From NCBI GenBank assembly GCA_005784505.1, contig VCAZ01000049.1, positions 2,901,501 through 2,965,500 on the forward strand: a DNA stretch of 64,000 nt, given 5' to 3'. The position numbers and the translations under genes are program-made. Position 1 is the stretch's first letter; each line of letters opens with the position of its first letter. Origin of the DNA: Bagarius yarrelli (Eukaryota; Chordata; Actinopteri; Siluriformes; Sisoridae). A model generated the notes under the pieces. It did no database searches. It saw only the letters and a program-made list of their open reading frames with translations, and had not been told where the DNA came from. Below, piece after piece: positions 32,673 to 44,153 of this stretch.

Positions 32673-33901
32673 GATGTGTGGTGGCATTTCGAGACTAATA
32701 AGTTGATCTGTGTTTGTGCTTTTGTGGTATCCGGATGAAGTCACATGCTTCTGTATGTTAGATGCATCACACTGCTGCCTCCCAATGGACCTTTTCTCTC
32801 CTGATATTCACTGTGCAATATTATTAAACTTGATGCTTTGCATTGATTACATGTAAAATATAGTTTATTCATCAACTAACTTATTTATACAACCTGGATT
32901 CTAGAAAAGTTGAGACGTTTTTTTTATTTGAATAAAATGAAAACTAAAAGACTTTCAAAATAAAAATGACCTTATTTTGTGCATAAAATTGTAGAATTTT
33001 CGCAATTTAAACATTTGCTATGTTATCTAGGTTTTATTGTATATGAAATATTTGGATTAATTAATAAATTAAAATCTTTTAGTGTTTATTTTACCTTCTG
33101 TGTTCATATCCTGTAAAAAGATCAGCTGCATCGCTTAATCATGCTAGTTATAGGCATTGTGTTGCTCTTGAGCACATACGTGTGTGAGTACCTGCTGGTG
33201 CTGAATCCTAACCTAATTTTAGCAAAATCCAACCAATCAGAATGACTTTAACGTCCTGAAAATCTTTTCAGTTTCGAATACTTTATGTACCAGACATTCA
33301 ATCATAAGTATTATGTCTGAGGAAAAGACAATTTACATCCTGTGTTTTAAATAAGCATGCACGTCAGATAAAAATCAAAAAATACCTAAACATTGACACC
33401 CATTCGATGCTGAAACACACTTTCAATGAAATATTTCTATTCTTAAATGACCCTTTAGAAATATACAAAGTAAAATAAAACAGGGTTTATATTTTGCTCA
33501 CTCCAGATCTCTAAGAATAACCTGGCTACACGTACTGAGGTATAAGCCAGTGCAATAAATCAATAAATAAATACAGGTCATACACAATATACAGGTCATA
33601 ACCTATAAACAAACATCAACATTAAAAAATACATTACAAAGTGGCTCTGGCAATATAAACATTATCAGTGTGTGAGCATGTGTGTGTGTATGATTTCTTT
33701 AAACTTAATAATATATTTGAAGTCAAATTTGTATCTGAAAATACGTTCAACATGCTAGCAGAGTTTTTAGTGACCTCTACTGTACACTTCCTGTATTACA
33801 ACATCCTTTTACAGACTGTAGTAATCAGAGAACAGATCTTCTTCGCAGGTGTTTGGTGTGAAGGTTTTTTGTTAATCAGAGAGGGAAGGTGTGTGACTGT
33901 G

Positions 33902-34350
33902 CTTACTAGCAGCACAGAAGTAAACTGCATTGTCCTTAGCAGTTACTACTACTCTTCGGATATGAGAAGAAAACGCATCCCTTGTAGCATGTCCTGAACT
34001 ACTGAATCGTGTTTTAAATTTCTCCTCAGGAGTGAATCTTTCGTACTGAAAGCATTCCAATGAGCTCCATGGAGTCACTGGCTGTCTGTTGATACCAGTA
34101 CATGTAGAGATAGGTGGTATCACCATGCCGACAGCTCAGCTTCGCTTCAGTCTGCTCAGGTGTTAGTAGATGTTGTGGTGATTGTTGGATGTTCAGGGAA
34201 AAGACAATTGCAGCTATAAAAAAAAGATGATTTGTATCTTAAGTTAAAATAATTTATACACATACAAATTAATTATATTACATTATTTTTGTAGACATGC
34301 TTACCTTTAAGGCTGATCAGAATTATATTTGAGACAATAATTTTAGCCAT
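33902..34350 (-). pseudogene. TRB V20, family 6, multiply frameshifted
   Basis: Leader exon 34305-34350 is intact. The V exon 33902-34213 is 312 bp, 10 more than intact relatives. It carries an 8-bp gain near 33945-33955 and 1-bp gains near 33971 and 34046. Fragments such as DNAVYFCAASK and EEKFKTRF survive in different frames. The RSS is normal: CACAGTC (33895-33901), spacer 33872-33894 and nonamer CAAAAAACC (33863-33871). Confidence 0.82.
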
Positions 34351-34537
34351 CACCTCAAGTCTTTTCCAGGCTGCAATCATAAATGATAAAATATACCAGT
34401 GACTCCACCTGCCTTTTGATTGTATCTCATCTGAGTCTCACGACAGGTGCAAACGCATCAGGATATGACACAAGAAGGTGTCATGTGACACAGGACAGGA
34501 TTTTTAGTGCACGGTATAGTGTGTATACGATACTGTG

Positions 34538-34958
34538 ACACTCACAGCACAGAAATACAACGCGCTGTAGTCTGCTGTCACAGGCTGTGCTGTGAGATAA
34601 CCTTCCATCTCTGCGTCCCCCCTGATATGTGAAACCCTTTTTTTGTCAAGTTGGGGATTCTTAAAGTTAAGAAATCCGATAAGTTCGAGACTTTGCTGGT
34701 TAATGTGCTGATACCAGTATATTTTTGTCATATTTTCTATCATGATGGCTGCATGTGTGATATTTAATGAGTCTCCAGGTTTCAGAATAAGGACGGCAGG
34801 GAACTGGGAAACAGATAAACCCATGCAGCTTCCTAAAGGAGTATCGAAAACAAATATTAGGAACACATAAACCTATCCAAGAAGTATGTGATATCACCTT
34901 TTCACTCACCTATAAACAAGTCGATTAGAATATATGTTGCTGTAGCTCTAAAGACCAT
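34538..34958 (-). pseudogene. TRB V21, family 7, first Cys lost by compensated frameshift
   Basis: The leader exon 34910-34958 is whole and encodes MVFRATATYILIDLFI. It shows the state without a LINE. The V exon 34538-34832 is open throughout, but three extra bases near 34724 and 34757 shift and restore the frame. The ITCSHHD stretch becomes ITHAAIMI and the first Cys is gone. A second compensated shift alters framework 3. The RSS is CACAGTA (34531-34537), spacer 34508-34530 and nonamer CTAAAAATC (34499-34507). Confidence 0.78.
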
Positions 34959-35935
34959 GATGTGTGGGTGGCATTTCGAGACTAATAAGTTGATCTGTGT
35001 TTGTGCTTTTGTGGTATCCGGATGAAGTCACATGCTTCTGTATGTTGGATGCATCACTGCTGCCTCCCAATGGACCTTTTCTCTCCTGATATTCACTGTG
35101 CAATATTATTAAACTTGATGCTTTGCATTGATTACATGTAAAATATAGTTTATTCATCAACTAACTTATTTATACAACCTGGATTCTAGAAAAGTTGAGA
35201 CGTTTTTTTTTATTTGAATAAAATGAAAACTAAAAGACTTTCAAATTAAAAAATGACCTTATTTTGTGCATAAAATTGTAGAATTTCGCAATTTAAACAT
35301 TTGCTATGTTATCTAGGTTTTATTGTATATGAAATATTTGCATTAATTAATTTTAAAGTCTTTAAGTGTTTATTTTACCATCTGTGTTCATATCCTGTAA
35401 AAAGATCAGCTGCATCGCTTAATCATGCTAGTTATAGGCATTGTGTTGCTCTTGAGCACATACGTGTGTGAGTACCTGCTGGTGCTGAATCCAAACCTAA
35501 TGACTTTTAACCTAACCTAATTGAGGTATAAGCCAGTGCAATAAATCAATAAATAAATACAGGTCAAACACTACACAATATACAGTAAAATAAAACAGTC
35601 ATAACCTAAATACCCTGGTCATACCTATAAACAAACATCAACATTAAAAAATACATTACAAAGTGGCTCTGGCAATATAAACATTATCAGTGTGTGAGCA
35701 TGTGTGTGTGTATGATTTCTTTAAACTTAATATGAAGTCAAAATGTTAATAGTGTAAATGCTACAACTAAAATTACGTTCAATATGCTAGTAGTGTTTTT
35801 AGTGACCTCTACAGTACACTTCCTGTATTACATCCTTTCACAGACTTTAGTAATCAGAGAACAGATCTTCTTCGCAGGTGTTTGGTGTGTGAAGGTTTTT
35901 TTGTTAATCAGAGAGGGAAGGTGTGTGTGACTGTG

Positions 35936-36375
35936 CTTACTAGCAGCACAGAAGTAAACTGCATTGTCCTCAGCAGTTACTTCGGATATGAGAAGAAACG
36001 CATCCCTTGTAGCATGTCCTGAACTACTGAATCGTGTTTTAAATTTCTCCTCAGGAGTGAATCTTTCACTCACTAGCATTCCAATGAGCTCCATGGAGTC
36101 ACTGGCTGTCTGTTGATACCAGTACATGTAGGGATAGGTGGTGTCACCATGCCGACAGCTCAGCTTTGCTTCAGTCTGCTCAGGTGTTAGTAGATGTTGT
36201 GGTGATTGTTGGATGTTCAGGGAAAAGACAATTGCGGCTATAAAAAAAAAGATGATTTGTATCTTAAGTTAAAATAATTTATACACATACAAATTAATTA
36301 TATTACATTATTTTTGTAGACATGCTTACCTTTAAGGCTGATCAGAATTATATTTGAGACAATAATTTTAGTCAT
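35936..36375 (-). CDS. TRBV: TRB V22, family 6, intact exons, RSS spacer 25 bp
   Basis: Leader exon 36330-36375 encodes MTKIIVSNIILISLK. The intron is 92 bp and the V exon is 35936-36237, without frameshift. It reads FSLNIQQSPQHLLTPEQTE, MYWYQQTASDSMELIGMLVSE and DNAVYFCAASK. The RSS has heptamer CACAGTC (35929-35935) and nonamer CAAAAAAAC (35895-35903). An extra GT makes the spacer 25 bp (35904-35928), which would be expected to reduce recombination. Confidence 0.85.
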
Positions 36376-36571
36376 CACCTCAAGTCTTTCCAGGCTGCAA
36401 TCATAAATGATAAAATATACCAGTGACTCCACCTGCCTTTTGATTGTATCTCATCTGAGTCTCACGACAGGTGCAAAAAAACGCATCAGGATATGACACA
36501 AGAAGGTGTCATGTGACCACAGGACAGGATTTTTTTTTAGTGCACGGTATAGTGGTGTATACGATACTGTG

Positions 36572-37870
36572 ACACTCACAGCACAGAAATACAACGCGCT
36601 GTAGTCTGCTGTCACAGGCTGTGCTGTGAGATAACCTTCCATCTCTGCGTCCCCTGATATGTGAAACCCTTTTTGTTTGTCAAGTTGGGGATTCTTAAAG
36701 TTAAGAAATCCGATAAGTTCGAGACTTTGCTGGTTAATGTGCTGATACCAGTATATTTTGTCATATTTTCTGTCATGGTGGCTGCATGTGATATTTAATG
36801 AGTCTCCAGGTTTCAGAATAAGGACGGCAGGGAACTGGGAAACAGATAAACCCATGCAGCTTCCTAAAGGAGTATCGAAAACAAATATTAGGAACACATA
36901 AACCTATCCAAGAAGTATGTGATATCACCTTTTCACTCACCTATAAACAAGTCGATTAGAATATATGTTGCTGTAGCTCTGAAGATGCCAGGATCTTGCC
37001 AGGATCTTGCAATCACCCTGGACAATTCACAGATCTTCCCTTCAACCAGTGCTCGCAACCTGGGGGTAACTATGGACAATCAATTATCCTTTTCCTTACA
37101 TGTTGCCAACATAACACGTTCCTGCAGGTTTATCCTGCATAACATCCGGAGGGTTCGACCTTTCTTAACCACTCAGGCCACCCAGTTGCTTGTGCAGTCT
37201 CTTGTAATTTCTAAACTAGACTACTGCAACTCGCTCCTGGCTGGCCTACCTCTGAGTGCTATTCGCCCTCTGCAGATGATTCAGAATGCAGCTGCACGTG
37301 TTGTTTTCAACCTACCAAAGTTTTCACACACCACTCCACTGCTGCGCTCCCTCCATTGGCTCCCAACAGCTGCGCGCATCAGATTCAAAACTGACACTTG
37401 CCTACAAAGCCAGAAATGGAGCTGCACCACTACCTACAATCACTTATCACTCCACGCATTCCACCACGCTCTCTCAGATCCACAAGCACTGCTCGGCTTG
37501 TTCCACCACCCCCTAGGACACGAGGTAGGTCTGCCTCAAGACTTTTCTCGTTCTGTTCTGGCACCAAGATGGTGGAATGAACTTCCCATCAATGTCAGAA
37601 CAGCAGAGTCACTAGCTATCTTCAAGAGGCGTTTGAAAACCCATCTTTTTCTAAAATACCTTGCTCTTGACATCTAAAAAAAACAAAAACAAAAAAACAC
37701 CCTTACTCTATTCAACAGGTTTTTGTTGTTGCAGCAAAAAAAACCCTTTTTTGTGAACTATTATCAGTATTGAGATGTTTTTTGATGTGACTTAAAGCAC
37801 TTCTTGTACGTCGCTCTGGACAAGAGCGTCTGCTAAATGCTGCAAATGTAAATGTAAATGTAAAGACCAT
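36572..37870 (-). pseudogene. TRB V23, family 7, intact V exon but leader split by a LINE
   Basis: The V exon 36572-36863 is open and complete, with NITCSHHDRKYDKIYWYQ and ALYFCAVSV. The leader is interrupted as in V19: its 3' part is 36941-36983 and its ATG is at 37868-37870. A message starting at that ATG would read into LINE 3' sequence. The RSS is CACAGTA (36565-36571), a 24-bp spacer (36541-36564) and a T-rich nonamer (36532-36540). Confidence 0.83.
36987..37862 (+). mobile_element. L2-like LINE 3' fragment inside the V23 leader
   Basis: The same insertion as at 31785-32664, inherited by duplication. Here a longer open frame (36919-37677, 252 codons including flank) is kept. It encodes ITRSCRFILHNIRRVRP, SKLDYCNSLLAGLP and the C-terminal FKRRLKTHLF. 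The 3' tail is aaatgtaaatg repeats. Confidence 0.87.
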
Positions 37871-39115
37871 GATGTGTGGTGGCATTTCGAGACTAATAAG
37901 TTGATCTGTGTTTGTGCTTTTGTGGTATCCGGATGAAGTCACATGCTTCTGTATGTTAGATGCATCACTGCTGCTGCCTCCCAATGGACCTTTTTCTCTC
38001 CTGATATTCACTGTGCAATATTATTAAACTTGATGCTTTGCATTGATTACATGTAAAATATAGTTTATTCATCAACTAACTTATTTATACAACCTGGATT
38101 CTAGAAAAGTTGAGACGTTTTTTTTTTATTTGAATAAAATGAAAACTAAAAGACTTTCAAAATAAAAATGACCTTATTTTGTGCATAAAATTGTAGAATT
38201 TCGCAATTTAAACATTTGCTATGTTATCTAGGTTTTATTGTATATGAAATATTTGGATTAATTAATAAATTAAAATCTTTTAGTGTTTATTTTACCTTCT
38301 GTGTTCATATCCTGTAAAAAGATCAGCTGCATCGCTTAATCATGCTAGTTATAGGCATTGTGTTGCTCTTGAGCACATACGTGTGTGAGTACCTGCTGGT
38401 GCTGAATCCAAACCTAATTCTAGCAAAATCCAACCAATCAGAATGACTTTTAACGTCCTGAAAATCTTTTCAGTTTCGAATACTTTATGTACCAGACATT
38501 CAATCATAAGTATTATGTCTGAGGAAAAGACAATTTACATCCTGTGTTTTAAATAAGCATGCACGTCAGATAAAAATCAAAAATACCTAAACATTGACAC
38601 CCATTCGATGCTGAAACACTTTCAATGAAATATTTCTATTCTTAAATGACCCTTTAGCAATATACAAAGTAAAATAAAACAGGGTTTATATTTTTGCTCA
38701 CTTTAGATCTCTAAGAATAACCTGGCTACACGTACTGAGGTATAAGCCAGTGCAATAAATCAATAAATAAATACAGGTCATACACAATATACAGGTCATA
38801 ACCTATAAACAAACATCAACATTAAAAAATACATTACAAAGTGGCTCTGGCAATATAAACATTATCAGTGTTGTGAGCATGTGTGTGTGTATGATTTCTT
38901 TAAACTTAATATGAAGTCAAATTTGTTGATTGTGTGAATGCTACATCTGAAAATATACGTTCAACATGCTAGCAGAGTTTTTAGTGACCTCTACTGTACA
39001 CTTTCCTGTATTACATCCTTTTTTACAGACTGTAGTAATCAGAGACCAGATCTTCTTCGCAGGTGTTTGGTGTGAAGGTTTTTTGTTAATCAGAGACGGA
39101 AGGTGTGTGACTGTG

Positions 39116-39559
39116 CTTACTAGCAGCACAGAAGTAAACTGCATTGTCCTTAGCAGTTTACTTCGGATATGAGAAGAAACGCATCCCTTGTAGCATGTCC
39201 TCCTGAAATACTGAATCGTGTTTTAAATTTTCTCCTCAGGAGTGAATCTTTCATTCATTAGCATTCCAATGAGCTCCATGGAGTCACCGGCTGTCTGTTG
39301 ATACCAGTACATGTAGAGATAGCTGGTATCACCATGCCGACAGCTCAGCTTCGCTTCAGTCTGCTCAGGTGTTAGTAGATGTTGTGGTGATTGTTGGATG
39401 TTCAGGGAAAAGACAATTGCGGCTATAAAAAAAAGGTGATTTGTATCTTAAGTTAAAATAATTTATACACATACAAATTAATTATATTACATTATTTTTG
39501 TAGACATGCTTACCTTTAAGGCTGATCAGAATTATATTTGAGACAATAATTTTAGCCAT
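39116..39559 (-). pseudogene. TRB V24, family 6, frameshifted
   Basis: Leader exon 39514-39559 is intact. The V exon 39116-39422 is 307 bp, 5 more than normal. It has one extra T near 39158, a tcc triplet near 39200 and one extra T near 39228. The RSS is CACAGTC (39109-39115), spacer 39086-39108 and nonamer CAAAAAACC (39077-39085). Confidence 0.8.
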
Positions 39560-39749
39560 CACCTCAAGTCTTTCCAGGCTGCAATCATAAATGATAAAAT
39601 ATACCAGTGACTCCACCTGCCTTTTGATTGTATCTCATCTGAGTCTCACGACAGGTGCAAACGCATCAGGATATGACACAAGAAGGTGTCATGTGACACA
39701 GGACAGGATTTTTAGTGCACGGTATAGTGTGTGTGTATACAATACTGTG

Positions 39750-40168
39750 ACACTCACAGCACAGAAATACAACAAACGCGCTGTAGTCTGCTGTCACAGG
39801 CTGTGCTGTGAGATAACCTTCCATCTCTGCGTCCCCTGATATGTAAAACCCTTTTTTGTCAAGTTGGGGATTCTTAAAGTTAAGAAATCCGATAAGTTCG
39901 AGACTTTGCTGGTTAATGTGCTGATACCAGTATATTTTGTCATATTTTCTATCATGATGGCTGCATGTGATATTTAATGAGTCTCCAGGTTTCAGAATAA
40001 GGACGGCAGGGAACTGGGAAACAGATAAACCCATGCAGCTTCCTAAAGGAGTATCGAAAACAAATATTAGGAACACATAAACCTATCCAAGAAGTATGTG
40101 ATATCACCTTTTCACTCACCTATAAACAAGTCGATTAGAATATATGTTGCTGTAGCTCTAAAGACCAT
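39750..40168 (-). pseudogene. TRB V25, family 7, frameshift before the second Cys
   Basis: Leader exon 40120-40168 is whole, without a LINE. The V exon 39750-40042 is open from GSCMGLSVSQFP to VTADYSA. A 4-bp gain near 39771-39776 (aaac duplicated) then shifts the frame just before Tyr-Phe-Cys. The RSS heptamer CACAGTA (39743-39749) and nonamer CTAAAAATC (39707-39715) are separated by 27 bp instead of 23 because of added GT repeats. Confidence 0.8.
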
Positions 40169-40169
40169 G

Positions 40170-41000
40170 ATGTGTGGTGGCATTTCGAGACTAATAAGTT
40201 GATCTGTGTTTGTGCTTTTGTGGTATTCGGATGAAGTCACATGCTTCTGTATGTTGGATGCATCACTAATTGGCATGTAAGGTGAAAATGTAAAATCAAT
40301 AGCGTTAATGTTTACATGCATACTTTTTTGTCATACCAACTGAGATCATTCTGACTGCCACTGTGTGAATTTGATCATTTCCTGTGTTTTTATCCTGTAA
40401 TATAGGTGAGCTGCATCGCTAAATCTTGCTAGTTATGGACATTGTGTTGCCCTTAAGCATGCAAGTATGTGAGTGCTGAAACCTTTTAATAAAACGGCGC
40501 TCTATCTTGTTGATAGGGGTTGGGATTGTTTATAAATTCTTTCGACCTTCCATCTGCACTAAAATAAAGCTTTAGTTTATCAGTGCAAAGTCATTGTATT
40601 AATTCAATATATTAATATTGGCTGTATATAATATATTAATTATATTAAATACAGCCAATAGACTGTATAGTGGCCTATATTAGGTATTTAAGATATATAA
40701 GGTTATATAACAACAGAGTATAGAAACTACACCGTAAGCACCAAACCCTTAAAAACTTGGTAGAAGTTCTGGCTATTAACTTTATTGATACACAGGAAAA
40801 AGTCAAGTGACTTGTGAGTGAAGTTGATTCTTATATCAGTGGAGTTCTATCAAGTGAAGATCATGTCAATTTTCACATTTGTAGATCTTTAAAAATGATC
40901 ATTTCTTTCACGTGCTAGCAGTGTTTTTAGTGACCTCTACTGTACACTTCCTGCACTGCATCCTTATACAGACTAGCAATCAGAGAACACATCTTATTTG
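40170..41000. other. Spacer between V25 and V26
   Basis: Unique AT-rich sequence between the last duplicated unit and V26. No gene or repeat family recognised. Confidence 0.5.
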
Positions 41001-41042
41001 CAGGTGTTTTTGTTAAACAGAGACGGAAGGTGTGTGACTGTG

Positions 41043-41476
41043 CTTACTAGCAGCACAGAAATAAACTGCATTGTCCTCAGCAGTTACTCTGGATATGAGT
41101 AGAGACGCGTCCCCTGTGGAGTGTCCTGAAATTTTGAATCGTGTTTTAAACTTCTCCTCAGGAGTGGATATTTCATTCAGTAGCATTCCAATGAGCTCCA
41201 TGGAGTTTTTGGCTGTCTGTTGATACCAGTACATGTAGGGATAGCTGGTATCACCATGCCGACAGCTCAGCTTCGCTTCAGTCTGCTCAGGTGTTAGTAG
41301 ATGTTGTGGTGATTGCTGGACGTTCAGGGAAAAGACAACTGCGGCTATAAAAAAAATGGTGATGTGCATTTTTGTTAGAAAAAAATAAAACAAATCGATT
41401 ATATTGAGTATTTTTTGTCATCATGATTACCTTTTAGACTATATAGAATTATACTTAACAAAAATATTCTAGCCAT
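41043..41476 (-). CDS. TRBV: TRB V26, family 6, functional-looking
   Basis: Leader exon 41431-41476 encodes MARIFLLSIILYSLK with a GTAAT donor. The intron is 86 bp and the V exon is 41043-41344. It reads FSLNVQQSPQHLLTPEQTE, LSCRHGDTSYPYMYWYQQ and DNAVYFCAASK. The RSS is CACAGTC (41036-41042), spacer 41013-41035 and nonamer CAAAAACAC (41004-41012). It is more diverged from V17 than the others and sits outside the four-unit array. Confidence 0.92.
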
Positions 41477-41585
41477 CATTTCAAGCGGACCCCAGTCTTC
41501 ACAGGCACCTCATGAATGACTATCACGACAGGTGCAACCTCATTATGATCTGGCACAAAAAGGTGTCACGTGACACAGGAGTGGA

Positions 41586-41934
41586 TTTCAGTGCACGGTT
41601 TAAAAGCGCTGACTATGTGCCATGAGACGCCCTTCCATCTCAGTGTCTCCTGAAAATCAAGTTTATTGAAGTTAAAAAATTCTGATAAGTGCAAGACTTA
41701 ACTGGTTAACCTGTTAATTTCAGTGATTGTTTTAATATTTTTTTTAACCTGTGATGTTTAATGATTCCAGAAATTGGATAAAAGGGAACCGTAATATATA
41801 AGAAAATTAGCATAAAAAATAAAAACCAATTAGAATGAAGCACAAGTATTATGGTAAAAATATTCTGTGCACGTTTTTTCTCGCCTATAAACCAGTTTAA
41901 TAAAATGTGTGTTGCTGTAGTTTCAATCAATATG
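41586..41934 (-). pseudogene. TRB V27 relic, family 7
   Basis: A decayed family 7 V next to V26. Similarity starts at the nonamer-like gatttcagtgcacgg (41586-41600). The heptamer and second Cys codons are deleted, and parts of framework 3 and the leader (ttgctgtag, near 41911) remain. The leader ATG has changed (tatgatg instead of catgatg). Confidence 0.65.
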
Positions 41935-41959
41935 ATGTTTAGTAGTGAGAATCAGGTCA

Positions 41960-42090
41960 ATTACTGTGCTGTAAGACCTGGGTTCAAGCCCCCACCACCG
42001 CCTGCCAGCCACTGTTGGGTCCCTGAGCAAGACCCTTAACCCTCCCTTAACCCATATAAAAAGTATATGTGACCAATAAAGGCATTTAAA
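41960..42090 (+). mobile_element. Type B SINE fragment
   Basis: It contains cctgggttcaagccccc, ccactgttgggtcc and gagcaagacccttaacc, then a degenerate tail with accaataaa. The following 42091-42814 interval has no recognised feature. Confidence 0.65.
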
Positions 42091-42853
42091 TGAAATGGTA
42101 AAGGAATGAAGCAGCCACTGCTTTACATTATATGCATCACTACTGCCCCCTTATGGAATTTTCCATACTTTGTGGATTTGCTGTCATTCAGCAAGGATGT
42201 GTGCAGTATGAAGATGTGCACATAGTTGATCTTTCTCTTTTGGATGTAATTAACCACAATCAAATTTCTAGCATGTTAAAGACAGGGTAGGTGATTTGAT
42301 TTACAATTATTTTTTGTTCTGCTTGTTAAAATCTTTTCACTTATTGGTCTAAATGTATATAAATATATGTATTTATATATTCTGTGGAAGGCGTAGAACC
42401 AAAAAACTTCATCAACAATCAAAATATTCAGCCTGAACAATTAGGATAGGCTTTCCTAAATGCAGGTCAAATTATTTATCTCTGCGCACCCTATTTACAC
42501 CGACAGGATATTTGATTGCCAGATTGGGAATTATCCTGTTTATTTTGTTTGGTTTTAAATTTGATTCTGCATGTACAAAATGTGGGATCAAATCTTAATC
42601 TGAATAGTAGGATGACCTGAATCATATGTAATACATACCGTAATACATTCTATTCATTTAAAAGCTTGGCTAGATCAGTCTTTAAGCTCTGTGTAAGATC
42701 AGCGAATCATCTTGAGCAAATGTAAGACCGCTCTAAATAACATTATTAAAAAAACGAGACTACAGCATCACCTACTGACTCACTGAATCGCTATACAGTG
42801 CCTTCAGTTCCTTCAGTATTTGTTCAGTGCTAAAGTGACTTTGCACCACAGTG

Positions 42854-43286
42854 TTGCTTCACGGCACAGAAATACAAAGCGGCATCTCCTGCCTCCAGGT
42901 TCTTTACTGTTAAAGTTCCACTCTCAACTACAGTCTTGACTGCCTGATACTTATTACTGAATTCTCCGTAATCTGGTTCAACACCAACTGAAGTGAAAAC
43001 CAGAAGAGTGAGTCCCTTCCCTGGAAGCTGCTTAAACCAATACATCTGTCTGTGGTTGATATCTTTATTGTGACTGCAGTTCATTTCTACCGAGCTTCCT
43101 GGAGAACCCCAGATTATCTCAGGTTTCTGGAAAACACCACTTCCGTCCACTTGACCTGTGACAGAGAAATAAAGCAAACGAATTCAAGTGCTGGAAGAGG
43201 ATAAAGCCTAAAAAGTGTGTTTACAAATGTGAAGCCTTACGGGAAAAAAGACAGAATAGTGCCAAAATAAGGAGTGATGTGATCAT
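42854..43286 (-). CDS. TRBV: TRB V28, family 8, functional-looking
   Basis: Leader exon 43241-43286 encodes MITSLLILALFCLFS and its donor reads C|GTAAG. The intron is 85 bp and the V exon is 42854-43155. It reads GSGVFQKPEIIWGSPGSS, EMNCSHNKDINHRQMYWFKQLPG and DAALYFCAVKQ. Phe replaces Tyr after the framework 2 Trp. The RSS is CACTGTG (42847-42853), spacer 42824-42846 and nonamer ACAAATACT (42815-42823). A TATATATAG box (43357-43366) and an ETS-CRE motif (43371-43383) lie upstream. Confidence 0.92.
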
Positions 43287-43370
43287 ATTAACCTCCTGCT
43301 GTTAGATCTAGGGACAGTGTGAGGAGGAGGATAAATAAAACAGAGCTGGTCTTTCTCTATATATAAAGCA

Positions 43371-43383
43371 GGAAATGACATCA
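43371..43383 (-). promoter_or_regulatory. ETS-CRE promoter motif of V28
   Basis: The sequence ggaaatgacatca lies 85 bp upstream of the leader ATG. A TATATATAG element (43357-43366, minus strand) lies between it and the start. Confidence 0.6.
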
Positions 43384-43845
43384 CATTTTGCTGCTTAACC
43401 AGAATATTTTTGATGTTGCAATAAAGTCAGCAGTGTGTGTTTTTTCTTATGGCATATCTTACATACCCACTGTTATTTTTTTCTTTATGTTATTTCTTTA
43501 AACAAAAGATTTGAAATGAAGTGATTAGGCATGTTTATAATAAATATGACACCAATGAGCTTTAATAAGGTTTATTGATGATTTGGAATAAAATAATACA
43601 GTATATTTAATCACAGTTGGAATTATTGTATATTCCTATTAAACATTTTTATCTCCACCAACCTGAACACAGAAAGTGATTAATGATTTATCTTAGATTT
43701 TTTTCTTACTTAAATAAAAGATCACTTTCTTTTAAATAAAGCAACAGCGCCCTCTACTGATGGAGAGTTGACAGACTGATGGGATTTGTCTATCTATATT
43801 TTAGGGTAAGATTGGTGAGGATTAAATCTGTTTTTAGCTATTATG

Positions 43846-43869
43846 TATATATATATATATATATATATT
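43846..43869. repeat. AT dinucleotide repeat
   Basis: A short (AT)n run within the V-free interval 43390-44110, which otherwise shows nothing. Confidence 0.9.
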
Positions 43870-44153
43870 ATAAGTAAATAATATAGTTCTAATAAAAAAG
43901 ATTTAACTTAGAAATTTTACAGTTTGGGTCATTATAAACAAATGTAAGTACATGTACTCGTATACAATGCAGTTTATTTCCAAAAAAAAACTAACAACAA
44001 ATACAATTACTATCAAACTGAATAATCTGATTGCTGGAAAAATGTCAGCAGTTTCGGTGAATAGTGAAGTGGTTAAACAGGTGTATGAGGCTGTAAAGCT
44101 GATTATTTAAAGAAAGGTTTTTGTTGAAAGGAGAGGATGTGTGTGACACTGTG

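Larger units (their letters stand above)
29961..40260 (-). repeat. Tandem array of four family 6 plus family 7 units
   Basis: The anchor tgtgttcatatcctgtaaaa occurs at 29961, 33100, 35383 and 38300 and marks four units of about 3.1, 2.3, 2.9 and 2.0 kb. Each holds one family 6 V and one family 7 V. Units 1 and 3 contain an L2-like LINE and units 2 and 4 do not. Unit 3 lacks part of the intergenic block (around 35500-35580). Confidence 0.85.
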
